The position numbers were made by a program, and so were the translations under genes. A stretch of DNA of 64,000 nt. Source: Luteirhabdus pelagi. Lineage in GTDB: Bacteria; Bacteroidota; Bacteroidia; Flavobacteriales; Flavobacteriaceae. The notes beneath the pieces were generated by a model that saw only the letters and a program-made list of their open reading frames with translations, was not told where the DNA came from and ran no database searches. Shown here in pieces: positions 1 to 7,539 of the stretch (position 1 is the first letter of the stretch; each line of letters starts with the position of its first letter). The stretch spans positions 1 through 64,000 of the forward strand of contig NZ_JAECMS010000006.1 in the NCBI RefSeq assembly GCF_016827595.1, written 5' to 3'.

Positions 1-82
1 ATTAAGGGTCCGTATTGTGGTAATTGAATTTTAACTAAATTTATCCAACGGGCAACGACATGTTATACAAATCCGTTGGCAA
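1..82 (+). repeat. attC-like site 0 (partial)
   Basis: Right half of an integron-type recombination site. The L' arm GTTATAC is at 62-68 and the R' arm GTTGGCAA at 75-82, with the crossover expected after G75. The matching L'' arm is weak or lies outside the window. The R' arm is complementary to TTGCCAAC at 496-503, at the end of the same cassette. Confidence 0.6.
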
Positions 83-101
83 CAATGTCGGAAAATCGAT
101 A

Positions 102-488
102 ATGAGAACAAAACTGAACATAGAAATCATAATTTTGATTGGAATTTTAATTCAAGCCTGTGACCCGACTTATCCTGTTTCAATAAAAAATGACAGCGAA
201 ACTGGAATCATTGTTGACGCAAAACTGACTAACAATTTTTATCCAGGATTGACTACAACATATATTACGGATGAAAATGATCGACTTCAGTTTAAAGTGG
301 AGTCTGGACAGGAATTTCAATGCGGAATGACAATTGGCGGATTAAAAGATGATTTACCATTTTCGGATTTAAAAATCTTTACGCAGAAAGACACCATAAT
401 TGCTAAAAACAGAAATGAAGTGCTAAATTTATTTGACAGAAATTGGATTGGAAATTTAAAAACACCTTATACTCTGACAGTTGAATAA
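102..488 (+). CDS. small predicted lipoprotein, cassette 1
   Basis: Unrecognised 128-residue protein that fills cassette 1 (about 76-626). The frame is open from 60, but that ATG lies inside the recombination site. The ATG at 102 gives a clean lipoprotein signal: a short basic start, a hydrophobic run of about 12 residues and a lipobox ending LIQAC with Cys20, so the product should be acylated and membrane-bound. The remainder is polar with no domain I recognise. The stop codon lies 6 bases before the R'' arm. Function is unknown; small lipoproteins are common integron cassette products. Confidence 0.7.
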   Translation: MRTKLNIEIIILIGILIQACDPTYPVSIKNDSETGIIVDAKLTNNFYPGLTTTYITDENDRLQFKVESGQEFQCGMTIGGLKDDLPFSDLKIFTQKDTIIAKNRNEVLNLFDRNWIGNLKTPYTLTVE

Positions 489-494
489 AACACA

Positions 495-635
495 GTTGCC
501 AACAATGTATAACAGCAATTGCGGCAGTTGGTTACCTGAATGAAAAATATGTCTGAAAACAACTAACTTGTCCAACTAATAAAAAACCTAGCCGAAATCA
601 CCGCAACTGACGGTTATACGGTACCGTTGCCCACA
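495..635 (+). repeat. attC-like site 1
   Basis: R'' GTTGCCAAC at 495-503; L'' GTATAACAGCAATTGCGG at 508-525 pairs with CCGCAACTGACGGTTATAC at 601-619; R' GTTGCCCACA at 626-635, crossover after G626. The R'' and R' arms here do not match each other exactly. R'' matches the start of cassette 1 and R' matches the end of cassette 2, as integron cassettes require. The central part resembles site 7. Confidence 0.8.
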
Positions 636-638
636 ATT

Positions 639-1055
639 ATGAGAACAATGCTAACCGAGAATGATATTGTCGAAAAATTAGCTGATTATCTAAAAACTAA
701 CGGTTATGTAATTGAACAAAAACTAACTACAAATCAAACTGGAATTGATCTGATAGCGGAAAATAATTCTGAAAAACTATATATTGAGGCTAAAGGGGAA
801 ACCAGCTCATTAAAGACATCAAATAGATATGGCAAACCGTTCAACCGAAATCAAGTAAAATCTCATATTGGTGTAGCTTTATTAGCCACAATGAGAGTGA
901 TTACATCAAAACCAGCAGGAAATAGAACTAAAGTCGGAATTGCCTTACCAGATAATGAAGAACAACGAAGAGTGATAAGTCAAATAATCGATGCATTAAA
1001 ACAATTAGAAATAAAAATTTATTGGGTTACCAATGATACAATTACAATAGAATAA
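639..1055 (+). CDS. PD-(D/E)XK-like nuclease domain protein, cassette 2
   Basis: First gene of a two-gene cassette (627-1591). The frame is open from a TTG at 627, but the ATG at 639 or at 648 (MLTENDIVEKL) is more credible; I use 639. The protein of about 138 residues shows a helix, then GIDLIAE, then LYIEAKGE. This D...ExK layout is typical of the PD-(D/E)XK nuclease fold found in restriction enzymes and Holliday-junction resolvases. The single compact domain has no DNA-recognition extension. The next gene starts 2 bases after its stop, so the two are probably co-translated and may act together, for example as a defence or toxin pair. The fold call comes from motif inspection only. Confidence 0.65.
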   Translation: MRTMLTENDIVEKLADYLKTNGYVIEQKLTTNQTGIDLIAENNSEKLYIEAKGETSSLKTSNRYGKPFNRNQVKSHIGVALLATMRVITSKPAGNRTKVGIALPDNEEQRRVISQIIDALKQLEIKIYWVTNDTITIE

Positions 1056-1057
1056 AT

Positions 1058-1459
1058 ATGATAGTAGAATATCTTGGAAAAATATTATTAGTTGAGTCAG
1101 TAAAAGAATCGGTTAAAGCAGTATCAAAGGAAATAGTTAAAGGCAAAATTAACCAAGCTCGGCGCGAACGAATCTCATCAGCTCTAATTGCAATTCAACA
1201 AGCATCAATTGAAACGAGAAAATTTATTGATAATAAGGGTTATCGAAGAAACACGGATTTATCAAAATTGTGGAATGATGCACTCAAAAAATCGCTTGAT
1301 GCTGACTTAAAAGACTTGCCTCGATATTTACATAACAAAGCAAAATTTTGGGGTAAGCCAGAGGATTGGCGGAAAGAAAAAGCATCAATGGAATTAGTGC
1401 CCAAACTTTCATATCTGAATGACCAATGTGATATGCTATTAATCGAATTGGAAAAATAA
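1058..1459 (+). CDS. hypothetical partner protein, cassette 2
   Basis: Unrecognised 133-residue, mostly helical and basic protein. A short hydrophobic start is followed by a long amphipathic region with VKESVKAVSKEIVKGKI and a Trp-rich patch (KFWGKPEDWRKEK). It starts 2 bases after the nuclease-like gene and ends 1 base before the R'' arm, so it travels with that gene as one cassette. It could be a helper, an immunity protein or a membrane-associated effector; the sequence does not decide. Confidence 0.65.
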   Translation: MIVEYLGKILLVESVKESVKAVSKEIVKGKINQARRERISSALIAIQQASIETRKFIDNKGYRRNTDLSKLWNDALKKSLDADLKDLPRYLHNKAKFWGKPEDWRKEKASMELVPKLSYLNDQCDMLLIELEK

Positions 1460-1460
1460 C

Positions 1461-1600
1461 TGTGGGCAACAATGTATATAGCCCATAGCTGGGATACTTG
1501 CTTAACTAAACTTGAATTCCTACAGAACAAATCCAAAACTAAACTGAATAATCCGTAACTTGAAACACGCTACGGGCCATATACGTTACCGTTGTGCACA
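1461..1600 (+). repeat. attC-like site 2
   Basis: R'' TGTGGGCAAC at 1461-1470; L'' GTATATAGCCCATAGC (from 1474) pairs with GCTACGGGCCATATAC (ending 1584); R' GTTGTGCACA at 1591-1600. The central loop holds a CTGAATAATCCGTAACTTGA block shared in variant form with sites 3, 4, 8 and 9. Confidence 0.8.
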
Positions 1601-1606
1601 ATTAAT

Positions 1607-2131
1607 ATGAATAAAATTTCTGCTGAAATAAAAGAGCTTGAAGCAAAAAATGATTTGAATGAGTTAGGAAGCTATTTGACTAGATTAGCTAAAACTGATA
1701 AAAATCCAATTAGATATGAGAGCGAGTTTAAAAAGCATCTTTATTCAAACGATTGGTAATTGAGAAAAACCGCAATTTTTTGTCTATTATTTTCGCTTAA
1801 AATTGACAAACCGGAATACAGAAAAAAAGCAATCGATTTTATCAACGATTCGGATGAGGATGAGGAAGTAAAAAGATGGGCGATTTCTGGGCTTGGTCAA
1901 ACCTATCAGAATAGCAAAGATCAAGAGTTAACAAAATTACTATTTAAAAAGTTTAATGATCTCAATGAGGATGAAAGCCTAATGAATGGAATTCTCAGTG
2001 CAATTTTAATGATAAATGGAATTGATAATCGACAACAATTATTGAGAACAAATAAGATAAATTGTTCAGCAAGTTTATTAATGGAATCATTTGAAAAGGA
2101 ATTTGAATTAATAAAACAACGAGTGAATTAA
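1607..2131 (+). pseudogene. HEAT-repeat-like protein interrupted by one in-frame stop, cassette 3
   Basis: Reading from ATG 1607 gives 50 codons ending SNDW, then TAA at 1757-1759, then the same frame continues for 123 codons from 1760 to 2131. No frameshift is needed. Across the stop the text reads SNDW-stop-LRKTAIFCLLFSL, which is a continuous helical-repeat pattern if the stop replaces an amino acid; a single base change from TAT (Tyr) would do it. The C-terminal part has HEAT-like paired helices (WAISGLGQTY). Cassette limits are 1592-2271. The simplest reading is a nonsense mutation. Separate translation from the TTG at 1760 or readthrough cannot be excluded. Confidence 0.65.
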
Positions 2132-2132
2132 C

Positions 2133-2277
2133 TGTGCACAACACCGTATAACGCTCATAGCGTTGAGTTGGTTAAGTTTATTTAAATTCCTACGAAAAAC
2201 TAGCTCTCCTGCCCTAACTGAAAAATACGTAAATTGAAAGCCAACGCTACGAGAAGCGTTATACAAGACCGTAGCCA
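2133..2277 (+). repeat. attC-like site 3
   Basis: R'' TGTGCACAAC at 2133-2142 is complementary to the start of cassette 3 (GTTGTGCACA, 1591-1600). L'' GTATAACGCTCATAGCGTT pairs with AACGCTACGAGAAGCGTTATAC ending at 2264. R' is GTAGCCA from 2271, so the crossover triplet is GTA here and not GTT. Central block CTAACTGAAAAATACGTAAA is shared with site 9. Confidence 0.78.
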
Positions 2278-2286
2278 ATTTTGACA

Positions 2287-3018
2287 ATGAAAATCAGGAA
2301 AATACTTGATACAACTTCTCATAGACCATGGGAATTACCTGATGGGGATTGGAAATTCTATCAAGAATGGAATCAAGCAATATTTCTACATTGGAAAGTT
2401 GATTTGGATAAGTTAAATCAATTTGTTCCCCGGGAGTTGGAAATTGATCTATTCCGTGGGGAACCTTGGGTCTCGGTCGTCGCATTCACTATGGAGAATA
2501 TCCGGCCCAGAAGATTGCCCGCCTTTTATCCCATATCAAACTTCGAGGAAATAAATATTCGGACTTACGTTAAGTCGAATGGAAAAACGGGTGTTTACTT
2601 TCTGAGCATTGAGGGAGGGAAAAGAGTTTCCTGTAAAATTGCAAAGAGTATTTCGGAGCTACCGTATAGATTTTCAAGAATGAAGAGAAATGAGGGAAGT
2701 TATTACTCAAGCAACAAGGAGTATGGTGATGGATTAGGTTTAGAATTTGAATTGGGACCAGATTTAGATGCAAAAACTGAACTCGATAAATGGCTGACTG
2801 AGAGATACGCACTCTTTCAAGACTCCGGAGAATCAATTAATGAATTTGAAATCCACCACCTTGAATGGCCGATTAAAACTATTGAATTGAAAAAAATGGA
2901 GATAAGCTATCCTAGGTTTGATCAATTGATTCAAGGAAAACCTCAATTGACTCATTATTCTGATGGAGTCCAGGTTATAGCATGGAATATGAAAAAAACT
3001 GGCTGCAACAACGTATAA
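2287..3018 (+). CDS. DUF2071 (YqjF-like) family protein, cassette 4
   Basis: Protein of 243 residues from ATG 2287; a TTG two codons upstream is less likely. The pattern of the DUF2071 family is visible: FLHWKVDLDKLNQFVP near the start, then LFRGEPWVSVVAFTM, then NIRTYV and GKTGVYFLSIEGG. The family is soluble, has no firmly assigned activity and is common in soil and marine bacteria. The end of the frame is unusual. It runs through the R'' arm and stops on the TAA inside the L'' arm, so its last residues (TGCNNV) are encoded by the recombination site and its natural C-terminus depends on being in a cassette. Confidence 0.8.
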   Translation: MKIRKILDTTSHRPWELPDGDWKFYQEWNQAIFLHWKVDLDKLNQFVPRELEIDLFRGEPWVSVVAFTMENIRPRRLPAFYPISNFEEINIRTYVKSNGKTGVYFLSIEGGKRVSCKIAKSISELPYRFSRMKRNEGSYYSSNKEYGDGLGLEFELGPDLDAKTELDKWLTERYALFQDSGESINEFEIHHLEWPIKTIELKKMEISYPRFDQLIQGKPQLTHYSDGVQVIAWNMKKTGCNNV

Positions 3019-3142
3019 TGTGTATTTGGCGCATTTGATTATGCTTGTGAAAATTCCGACAACCGTTCAAACAGCTTATCTGAAAATTCCGTAAATTGAT
3101 CAAGCGCCAAATGCGGGGCGTTATACAAGACTGTTGGCGGTA
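3000..3142 (+). repeat. attC-like site 4
   Basis: R'' TGGCTGCAAC at 3000-3009 overlaps the end of the cassette 4 gene. L'' GTATAATGTGTATTTGGCGC pairs with GCGCCAAATGCGGGGCGTTATAC split around a bulge, ending at 3126. R' GTTGGCGGTA is at 3133-3142. Central block TCTGAAAATTCCGTAAATTG matches the site 2/3/8/9 group. Confidence 0.78.
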
Positions 3143-3149
3143 ATTTGAA

Positions 3150-3956
3150 ATGAGTAAATGTCTTAACATAAGAAGATTTAGTAGAAATGTCTTTGAATTT
3201 TTATCAGAGACTTTTTCTTATGGACTTACATTTTCCGAATTAGGTATGACTGACCATTTAGTACTGAACATTGCACGTTACAGGAGAGTAACAGGAGATA
3301 ATACTGTAGATATCTTCAAATTACCTTGGACAATAGAATCAGTATACGGTAATGATTTGGATTTATTCATCGAGAAATCAAACGGAACATTCGATTGGTA
3401 TTCGTTACAAGCCAAAATAATGGGAACTAACGGAGCTTTTAAAGATATCAAGAACCCAACAGGTGGAAATTTAGCTCAATGGAATAAATTAAAAGTGCAC
3501 GAAAGACTATTTGGAAGCAAAACATTCTATCTACTCTATTGTGGAAATCCGCAATTAAATAGAATAACTCAGAGCCCAACAAGAAGTGATTGCATAGGAA
3601 TTCCAAACGTAGAAGAATACGGATTGACTATTGTGGAAACTGATATCATCAAAAACTTAAGAGAAAGAATTTTAAGTCCTTATGGACAGTTATTCTTTAA
3701 TAATGTATTTCCGAACGACACAGATTCTATTCGAAAATTATTTTGCTGTTTAGGAAAGACAGTAAAATCAAAAAAACAATTTAAGTTCAATGAAATAAAT
3801 ACAAAAAATTATCAAAGAATATATTGGGAAGACCAGCAGGAATCGAGTGATAATCAGAAAAACCTGGAAAGTGAAGATTTTATTGAAACATCTGAAAATG
3901 GAGAATCAAAATATAGGATAATAATAAAAACTACCGCAAACAATGGTTATAAGTAA
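3150..3956 (+). CDS. DUF6615-like hypothetical protein, cassette 5
   Basis: Protein of 268 residues that fills cassette 5 (3134-4059). The start ATG lies 8 bases after the R' arm. The N-terminal half has TFSELGMTDHL, then GNDLDLFIEK, then WYSLQAKIM, and later YLLYC. The DxD/E...QAK layout resembles DUF6615-type proteins and, more distantly, a PD-(D/E)XK core, so a nuclease-related fold is possible. The C-terminal 60 residues are polar and probably disordered. As in cassette 4, the frame runs across R'' (TACCGCAAAC) and stops within the L'' arm. Family assignment is tentative; function unknown. Confidence 0.6.
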   Translation: MSKCLNIRRFSRNVFEFLSETFSYGLTFSELGMTDHLVLNIARYRRVTGDNTVDIFKLPWTIESVYGNDLDLFIEKSNGTFDWYSLQAKIMGTNGAFKDIKNPTGGNLAQWNKLKVHERLFGSKTFYLLYCGNPQLNRITQSPTRSDCIGIPNVEEYGLTIVETDIIKNLRERILSPYGQLFFNNVFPNDTDSIRKLFCCLGKTVKSKKQFKFNEINTKNYQRIYWEDQQESSDNQKNLESEDFIETSENGESKYRIIIKTTANNGYK

Positions 3957-4068
3957 TTGCTTGTCCTCGCCTACTTCTAAAAATCCGCGAGGATTTTCAG
4001 TTTGGTACGTACTTGCAAAGTTTAGTGCTAAACAACGCAACTACTCATAGCCGATACCGTTACCCAAC
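3932..4068 (+). repeat. attC-like site 5
   Basis: R'' TACCGCAAAC at 3932-3941 pairs with the cassette 5 start GTTGGCGGTA. L'' GGTTATAAGTAATTGC pairs with GCAACTACTCATAGCC ending at 4052. R' GTTACCCAAC at 4059-4068. The loop carries a small hairpin, AAATCCGCGAGGATTT, found in related form only in site 6. Confidence 0.75.
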
Positions 4069-4108
4069 ATATCAAGAATCATAACAGATCAATAAAAGAA
4101 AAAGCAAA

Positions 4109-5545
4109 ATGATTTTTTATTCTAGTATAATTAACGCACGAAAACATCGAGCTAAAATAAATTATTTTGTATTTACGAAAGATAGTTGGAATGATTACTG
4201 GGATTTTAAAACTTTATACTACTTAGAATATATTGATAACAATGGTGATAAATTCAATATAGGCAGCGTGAAAATACTTGATAAAAATCAAGGAATAACA
4301 GAGTTGCCTGAATTTTTTGAAGAACTTGAAGATAATTTCGCATCCTTAGGCCAAGAACTAAATTATTATCAGACTTTAAAAAAGTATTTTCCTGAATATT
4401 TCGAAGACATACTTTCGGCATTAAATGATTTGGCTTTTAATCCACCAATATTAGAAGATTTTGAAGATGAAAGAGGTTTAGGAGTTTCATTGACAAGGAA
4501 TAGTGAAGCTGCAAAAAATCTAAAACAAGCACAAAAAATAATAAATGGAATAGATTATAAGTCTAACTTTAATTTTTCTTACAGTTGCTTATTAGTCGGA
4601 GCAGATAGAGAACATAATATAAATTTTAATTTTGATATCGAAAGTACTCTGCCAAATAGAATTATTTCAATAATCGGTAAAAATGGTACAGGAAAAACAC
4701 AATATCTTGCTAAATTCGCTCTAGATTTAAGTGGCCAACAAAAATATTTAAAACAAGCAGGAAGTTTTGAGCCTCATAGACCACTTTTTAGCAAAATTAT
4801 TGCCGTTTCTTATAGTGCATTTGATAAATTTACTAGACCAGCAAAAAATAAATCTTTTAGCTATAAATATTTAGGTTTAAAAGACCAAAAAGGTTTTATC
4901 AATCAAAAGAGACTCGCCGAAAACTATCAGGAGGCCATTGAACTAATTGAAAAAAGAAATAGAGAAGATGATTGGTACAATATATTAGAGCATATAATCC
5001 CTAAGGAGATTTTAGATGTGTTTTATAACGAATTATTTATTCAGCACGATTACAACTTAATTATTCAAGAAGGAAAAGCTTTATTAAGTTCAGGTCAAAG
5101 TATTATTATTTATGTTATCACTGGGATAATTGCGAACATTAATAATGAATCATTAGTTATTTTTGATGAACCTGAAATGCATCTTCATCCAAATGCAATA
5201 GCTAATTTAATTAGACTATTACACGCTCTACTTGACAAGTATAATTCATTCGCCATTTTAGCTACTCATTCACCAATAATAATTCAAGAAGTACCTTCAA
5301 AATTTGTTAGAATTTTAGAACGAGAAGGAAATATAACAACAACTCGTACCTTAGATATAGAAAGTTTTGGTGAAAATCTAACTACTATAACCACTGATGT
5401 ATTTGACACAAATGAGATTAACGGAACATATAAACAATTTTTTAAGTCAATTTCAAAAATTTATACTTATGAAGAAGCACTAGATTTGTTTGAACACAAA
5501 CTAAGTCTAAACGCTAAAATATTTCTAAATAGCTTTTATAAGTAA
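4109..5545 (+). CDS. Septu PtuA-like AAA/SMC-type ATPase, cassette 6
   Basis: Predicted ATPase of 478 residues. Visible motifs in order are Walker A GKNGTGKT (190-197), an ABC-type signature LLSSGQS (325-331), Walker B LVIFDEPE (349-356) followed by MHLHPNA, and an H-loop ATHSP (His387). This is the overcoming-lysogeny/SMC-like ATPase layout. Its stop overlaps the ATG of an HNH gene by one base (TAATG), so the two are translationally coupled. An ATPase next to a small HNH protein is the composition of the Septu anti-phage system (PtuA/PtuB), also seen with some retrons, but no reverse transcriptase is present. The N-terminal 150 residues are not a standard PtuA start that I recognise. Both genes share cassette 4060-6500. 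Confidence 0.8.
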   Translation: MIFYSSIINARKHRAKINYFVFTKDSWNDYWDFKTLYYLEYIDNNGDKFNIGSVKILDKNQGITELPEFFEELEDNFASLGQELNYYQTLKKYFPEYFEDILSALNDLAFNPPILEDFEDERGLGVSLTRNSEAAKNLKQAQKIINGIDYKSNFNFSYSCLLVGADREHNINFNFDIESTLPNRIISIIGKNGTGKTQYLAKFALDLSGQQKYLKQAGSFEPHRPLFSKIIAVSYSAFDKFTRPAKNKSFSYKYLGLKDQKGFINQKRLAENYQEAIELIEKRNREDDWYNILEHIIPKEILDVFYNELFIQHDYNLIIQEGKALLSSGQSIIIYVITGIIANINNESLVIFDEPEMHLHPNAIANLIRLLHALLDKYNSFAILATHSPIIIQEVPSKFVRILEREGNITTTRTLDIESFGENLTTITTDVFDTNEINGTYKQFFKSISKIYTYEEALDLFEHKLSLNAKIFLNSFYK

Positions 5546-6381
5546 TGCAAAACCTCACACATCTTGATATAGATTACTTTGATTGGTATAAAGAAATCAT
5601 TAAATCAAAAAAAGAAAATGAATTTTTCATTAAGCAAGATTCTTTAGACTCAATCGAAAACAGATATAAAGAATATATGGAAAATTTTGATAGTTCAAAC
5701 CTAATATTGATTAAGGATTCTATTTATTCAAAAAACCATCCTGAGCTTACAAGTTGTTATAAAAGTAAAACAAAAAAAGTATCAGAACTTATAACTAAAA
5801 TTAAGGATGCTCAAACTACTGAAACCAAATCAAAATGTCAATATTGCGGAATAAACAGACCGAAAACTATGGATCACTATTTACCTATTTCATTATATCC
5901 AGAGTACGCAGTTCTAGCAATAAACTTATTGCCCTGCTGTAATGATTGTAATAAAAAAAAAGATAATTATTGGAAAGAAGAAGGTTTTCGTGGAATACTT
6001 AATTTTTATATAGATAATATACCAGATGAACAATTTCTTGTAGGTAATATTATAATTCAAAACAATTTACCCAGTTTCATCGTTAATTTTGACTTTTCAA
6101 TGATTGATAAAGACTTTTCAAACATAGTTACGGCTCATTATAAACGACTTGAATTATTTGAAAGATATAGCCAAGAATCCGCTGATGAGATATCTGAAAT
6201 CTCAAGACAATTAAGTATCTATTCTAGTGATAAAACAGTAGATGAAATAAGTAAATTATTAAAAACCGATGCAAATGATTTACAAATCAAGTATGGCAAA
6301 AATTATTGGAAAGCTATTTTGAGAGCAGCTTTATCAGCTTCAATCGTATATTTAAACAATTACAAAAAATACGTTGAGTAA
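5545..6381 (+). CDS. HNH endonuclease, Septu PtuB-like, cassette 6
   Basis: Protein of 278 residues with an HNH zinc-finger nuclease core: CQYC (Cys98 and Cys101), MDHYLP (Asp110-His111), and CCNDCN with a second cysteine pair and Asn136. An N-terminal helical part of about 90 residues and a C-terminal helical part of about 130 residues flank it. It begins on the last base of the ATPase stop codon. In Septu the HNH protein is the nuclease that the ATPase holds in check. The stop codon TAA is part of the R'' arm (GAGTAAC), so the gene ends exactly at the cassette border. Confidence 0.8.
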   Translation: MQNLTHLDIDYFDWYKEIIKSKKENEFFIKQDSLDSIENRYKEYMENFDSSNLILIKDSIYSKNHPELTSCYKSKTKKVSELITKIKDAQTTETKSKCQYCGINRPKTMDHYLPISLYPEYAVLAINLLPCCNDCNKKKDNYWKEEGFRGILNFYIDNIPDEQFLVGNIIIQNNLPSFIVNFDFSMIDKDFSNIVTAHYKRLELFERYSQESADEISEISRQLSIYSSDKTVDEISKLLKTDANDLQIKYGKNYWKAILRAALSASIVYLNNYKKYVE

Positions 6382-6509
6382 CACCGTATATAATTTATTC
6401 CTAGTTCTAGCCTATTTACTAAGTCCTCGCGGACTTTCTTGGTCGATAATTATTTACTAATTTAGTTGCTTAAACAAACAACAAACCATATACAAAACCA
6501 TTAGTCTGC
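6373..6509 (+). repeat. attC-like site 6
   Basis: R'' GTTGAGTAAC at 6373-6382 is complementary to the cassette 6 start GTTACCCAAC apart from one G-T type pair. L'' is GTATATAATTT from 6386 and L' is CATATAC ending near 6493. The R' arm is ATTAGTCTGC (6500-6509), with ATT in place of the usual GTT at the crossover. A loop hairpin AAGTCCTCGCGGACTT is shared in type with site 5. Confidence 0.7.
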
Positions 6510-6529
6510 ATTTAAATAAAAACGGCAGA

Positions 6530-7390
6530 ATGAATGAAACGAACCCACTAGAATGGATGGTAAACTTGAAAAACTACAATCCTGATATTTTATTTCGAGG
6601 ACAGAGGAAAGTTTACCCAACAATTAATCCTTCATTATTTAGGGAATCAGCGGACAAAATAGATGCAGTTCGACTACTCACTAAAAGGTTATCTAAGTAT
6701 TCAACAGGAATTACAGGTTATAAAATAAGCAATAGAATACACGAGATTGGAATACTACAACATTATTTAGAAATTTCGCAAATGATTGATTTAACTGGCA
6801 CACCAGAAGTAGCTATTTTTTTCGCTTTATTAAATTCAAAAAAAGAAGAAGAACAAGTAATTTATGCGTTCGAAAAATCGAGATTGATAAATAGTCACCT
6901 TTCAGTTCTTGAACTAGATTTAATCCTAAAACCTTTAGCAAACAATGGACTAAACTGTAGATGGTGGAGGCAAGATGGATACGGTGTATATAAAAACGAA
7001 CTTTCTAACTTTAACATTCTGGATTACCCACACCAAGAATTTAGATTTAACAAAACTTCAATTGAAGAAAATATAGCTGCGAAAATAGGAGATTTGATGT
7101 CTGTCCAAGAAGATGAAATAGCAAATAGTGTTTACGCATTTCTTCATTTAATAACAGAAAAATACGAGCTCAATAAAGCATTATCGAAAGAATTGAACAA
7201 CTTGCCAGTTAAAAATCCAAAAGTCACTTTAGTCGAAGAAATATATAACCTAAGAGAAAGATATAAAGAGAAGGGTTTGGATGTAACCCAGTTTGACAAA
7301 TTTATAAATGCAGTAAATCAAAATTATTGGAATACCTCTTGGGACGCAGGATTAGATAAATTAAAAAATGAGATTAAAAACGTAGACTAA
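6530..7390 (+). CDS. FRG domain protein, cassette 7
   Basis: Protein of 286 residues with an FRG domain. The naming motif appears as LFRGQRKVYPTINPSLFR near residues 20-37, followed by ILQHYLEISQMIDLTGTP and VAIFFALL, the conserved second half of the domain. FRG proteins are frequent in defence islands and mobile elements, and their biochemical role is unsettled. The C-terminal 120 residues are helical with no further domain recognised. It is the single gene of cassette 6501-7514. The final codons GTA GAC TAA lie in the R'' arm, so the recombination site supplies the stop codon. Confidence 0.8.
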   Translation: MNETNPLEWMVNLKNYNPDILFRGQRKVYPTINPSLFRESADKIDAVRLLTKRLSKYSTGITGYKISNRIHEIGILQHYLEISQMIDLTGTPEVAIFFALLNSKKEEEQVIYAFEKSRLINSHLSVLELDLILKPLANNGLNCRWWRQDGYGVYKNELSNFNILDYPHQEFRFNKTSIEENIAAKIGDLMSVQEDEIANSVYAFLHLITEKYELNKALSKELNNLPVKNPKVTLVEEIYNLRERYKEKGLDVTQFDKFINAVNQNYWNTSWDAGLDKLKNEIKNVD

Positions 7391-7523
7391 CAATGTATAA
7401 CCGTAATTGCGGTAGTTGGGTTAGCCATATGAAACTTCCTACGAAAATCACTAATTTGTCCAACTGACAAAAAACATAAGCCGAAAACACCGCAAAAGCG
7501 GTTATACGGTAACGTTGGGCATA
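7382..7523 (+). repeat. attC-like site 7
   Basis: R'' GTAGACTAAC at 7382-7391 pairs with the cassette 7 start (ATTAGTCTGC). L'' GTATAACCGTAATTGCGG pairs with CCGCAAAAGCGGTTATAC ending at 7507. R' GTTGGGCATA at 7514-7523. The loop (TTTGTCCAACTGACAAAAAA) closely resembles the loop of site 1. Confidence 0.8.
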
Positions 7524-7539
7524 ATACATCAGAAAATTA

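Noticed and set aside
4060-6500. Retron with PtuAB-type effectors
   Set aside because: No reverse transcriptase gene or msr/msd-like inverted repeats lie in the cassette or next to it.
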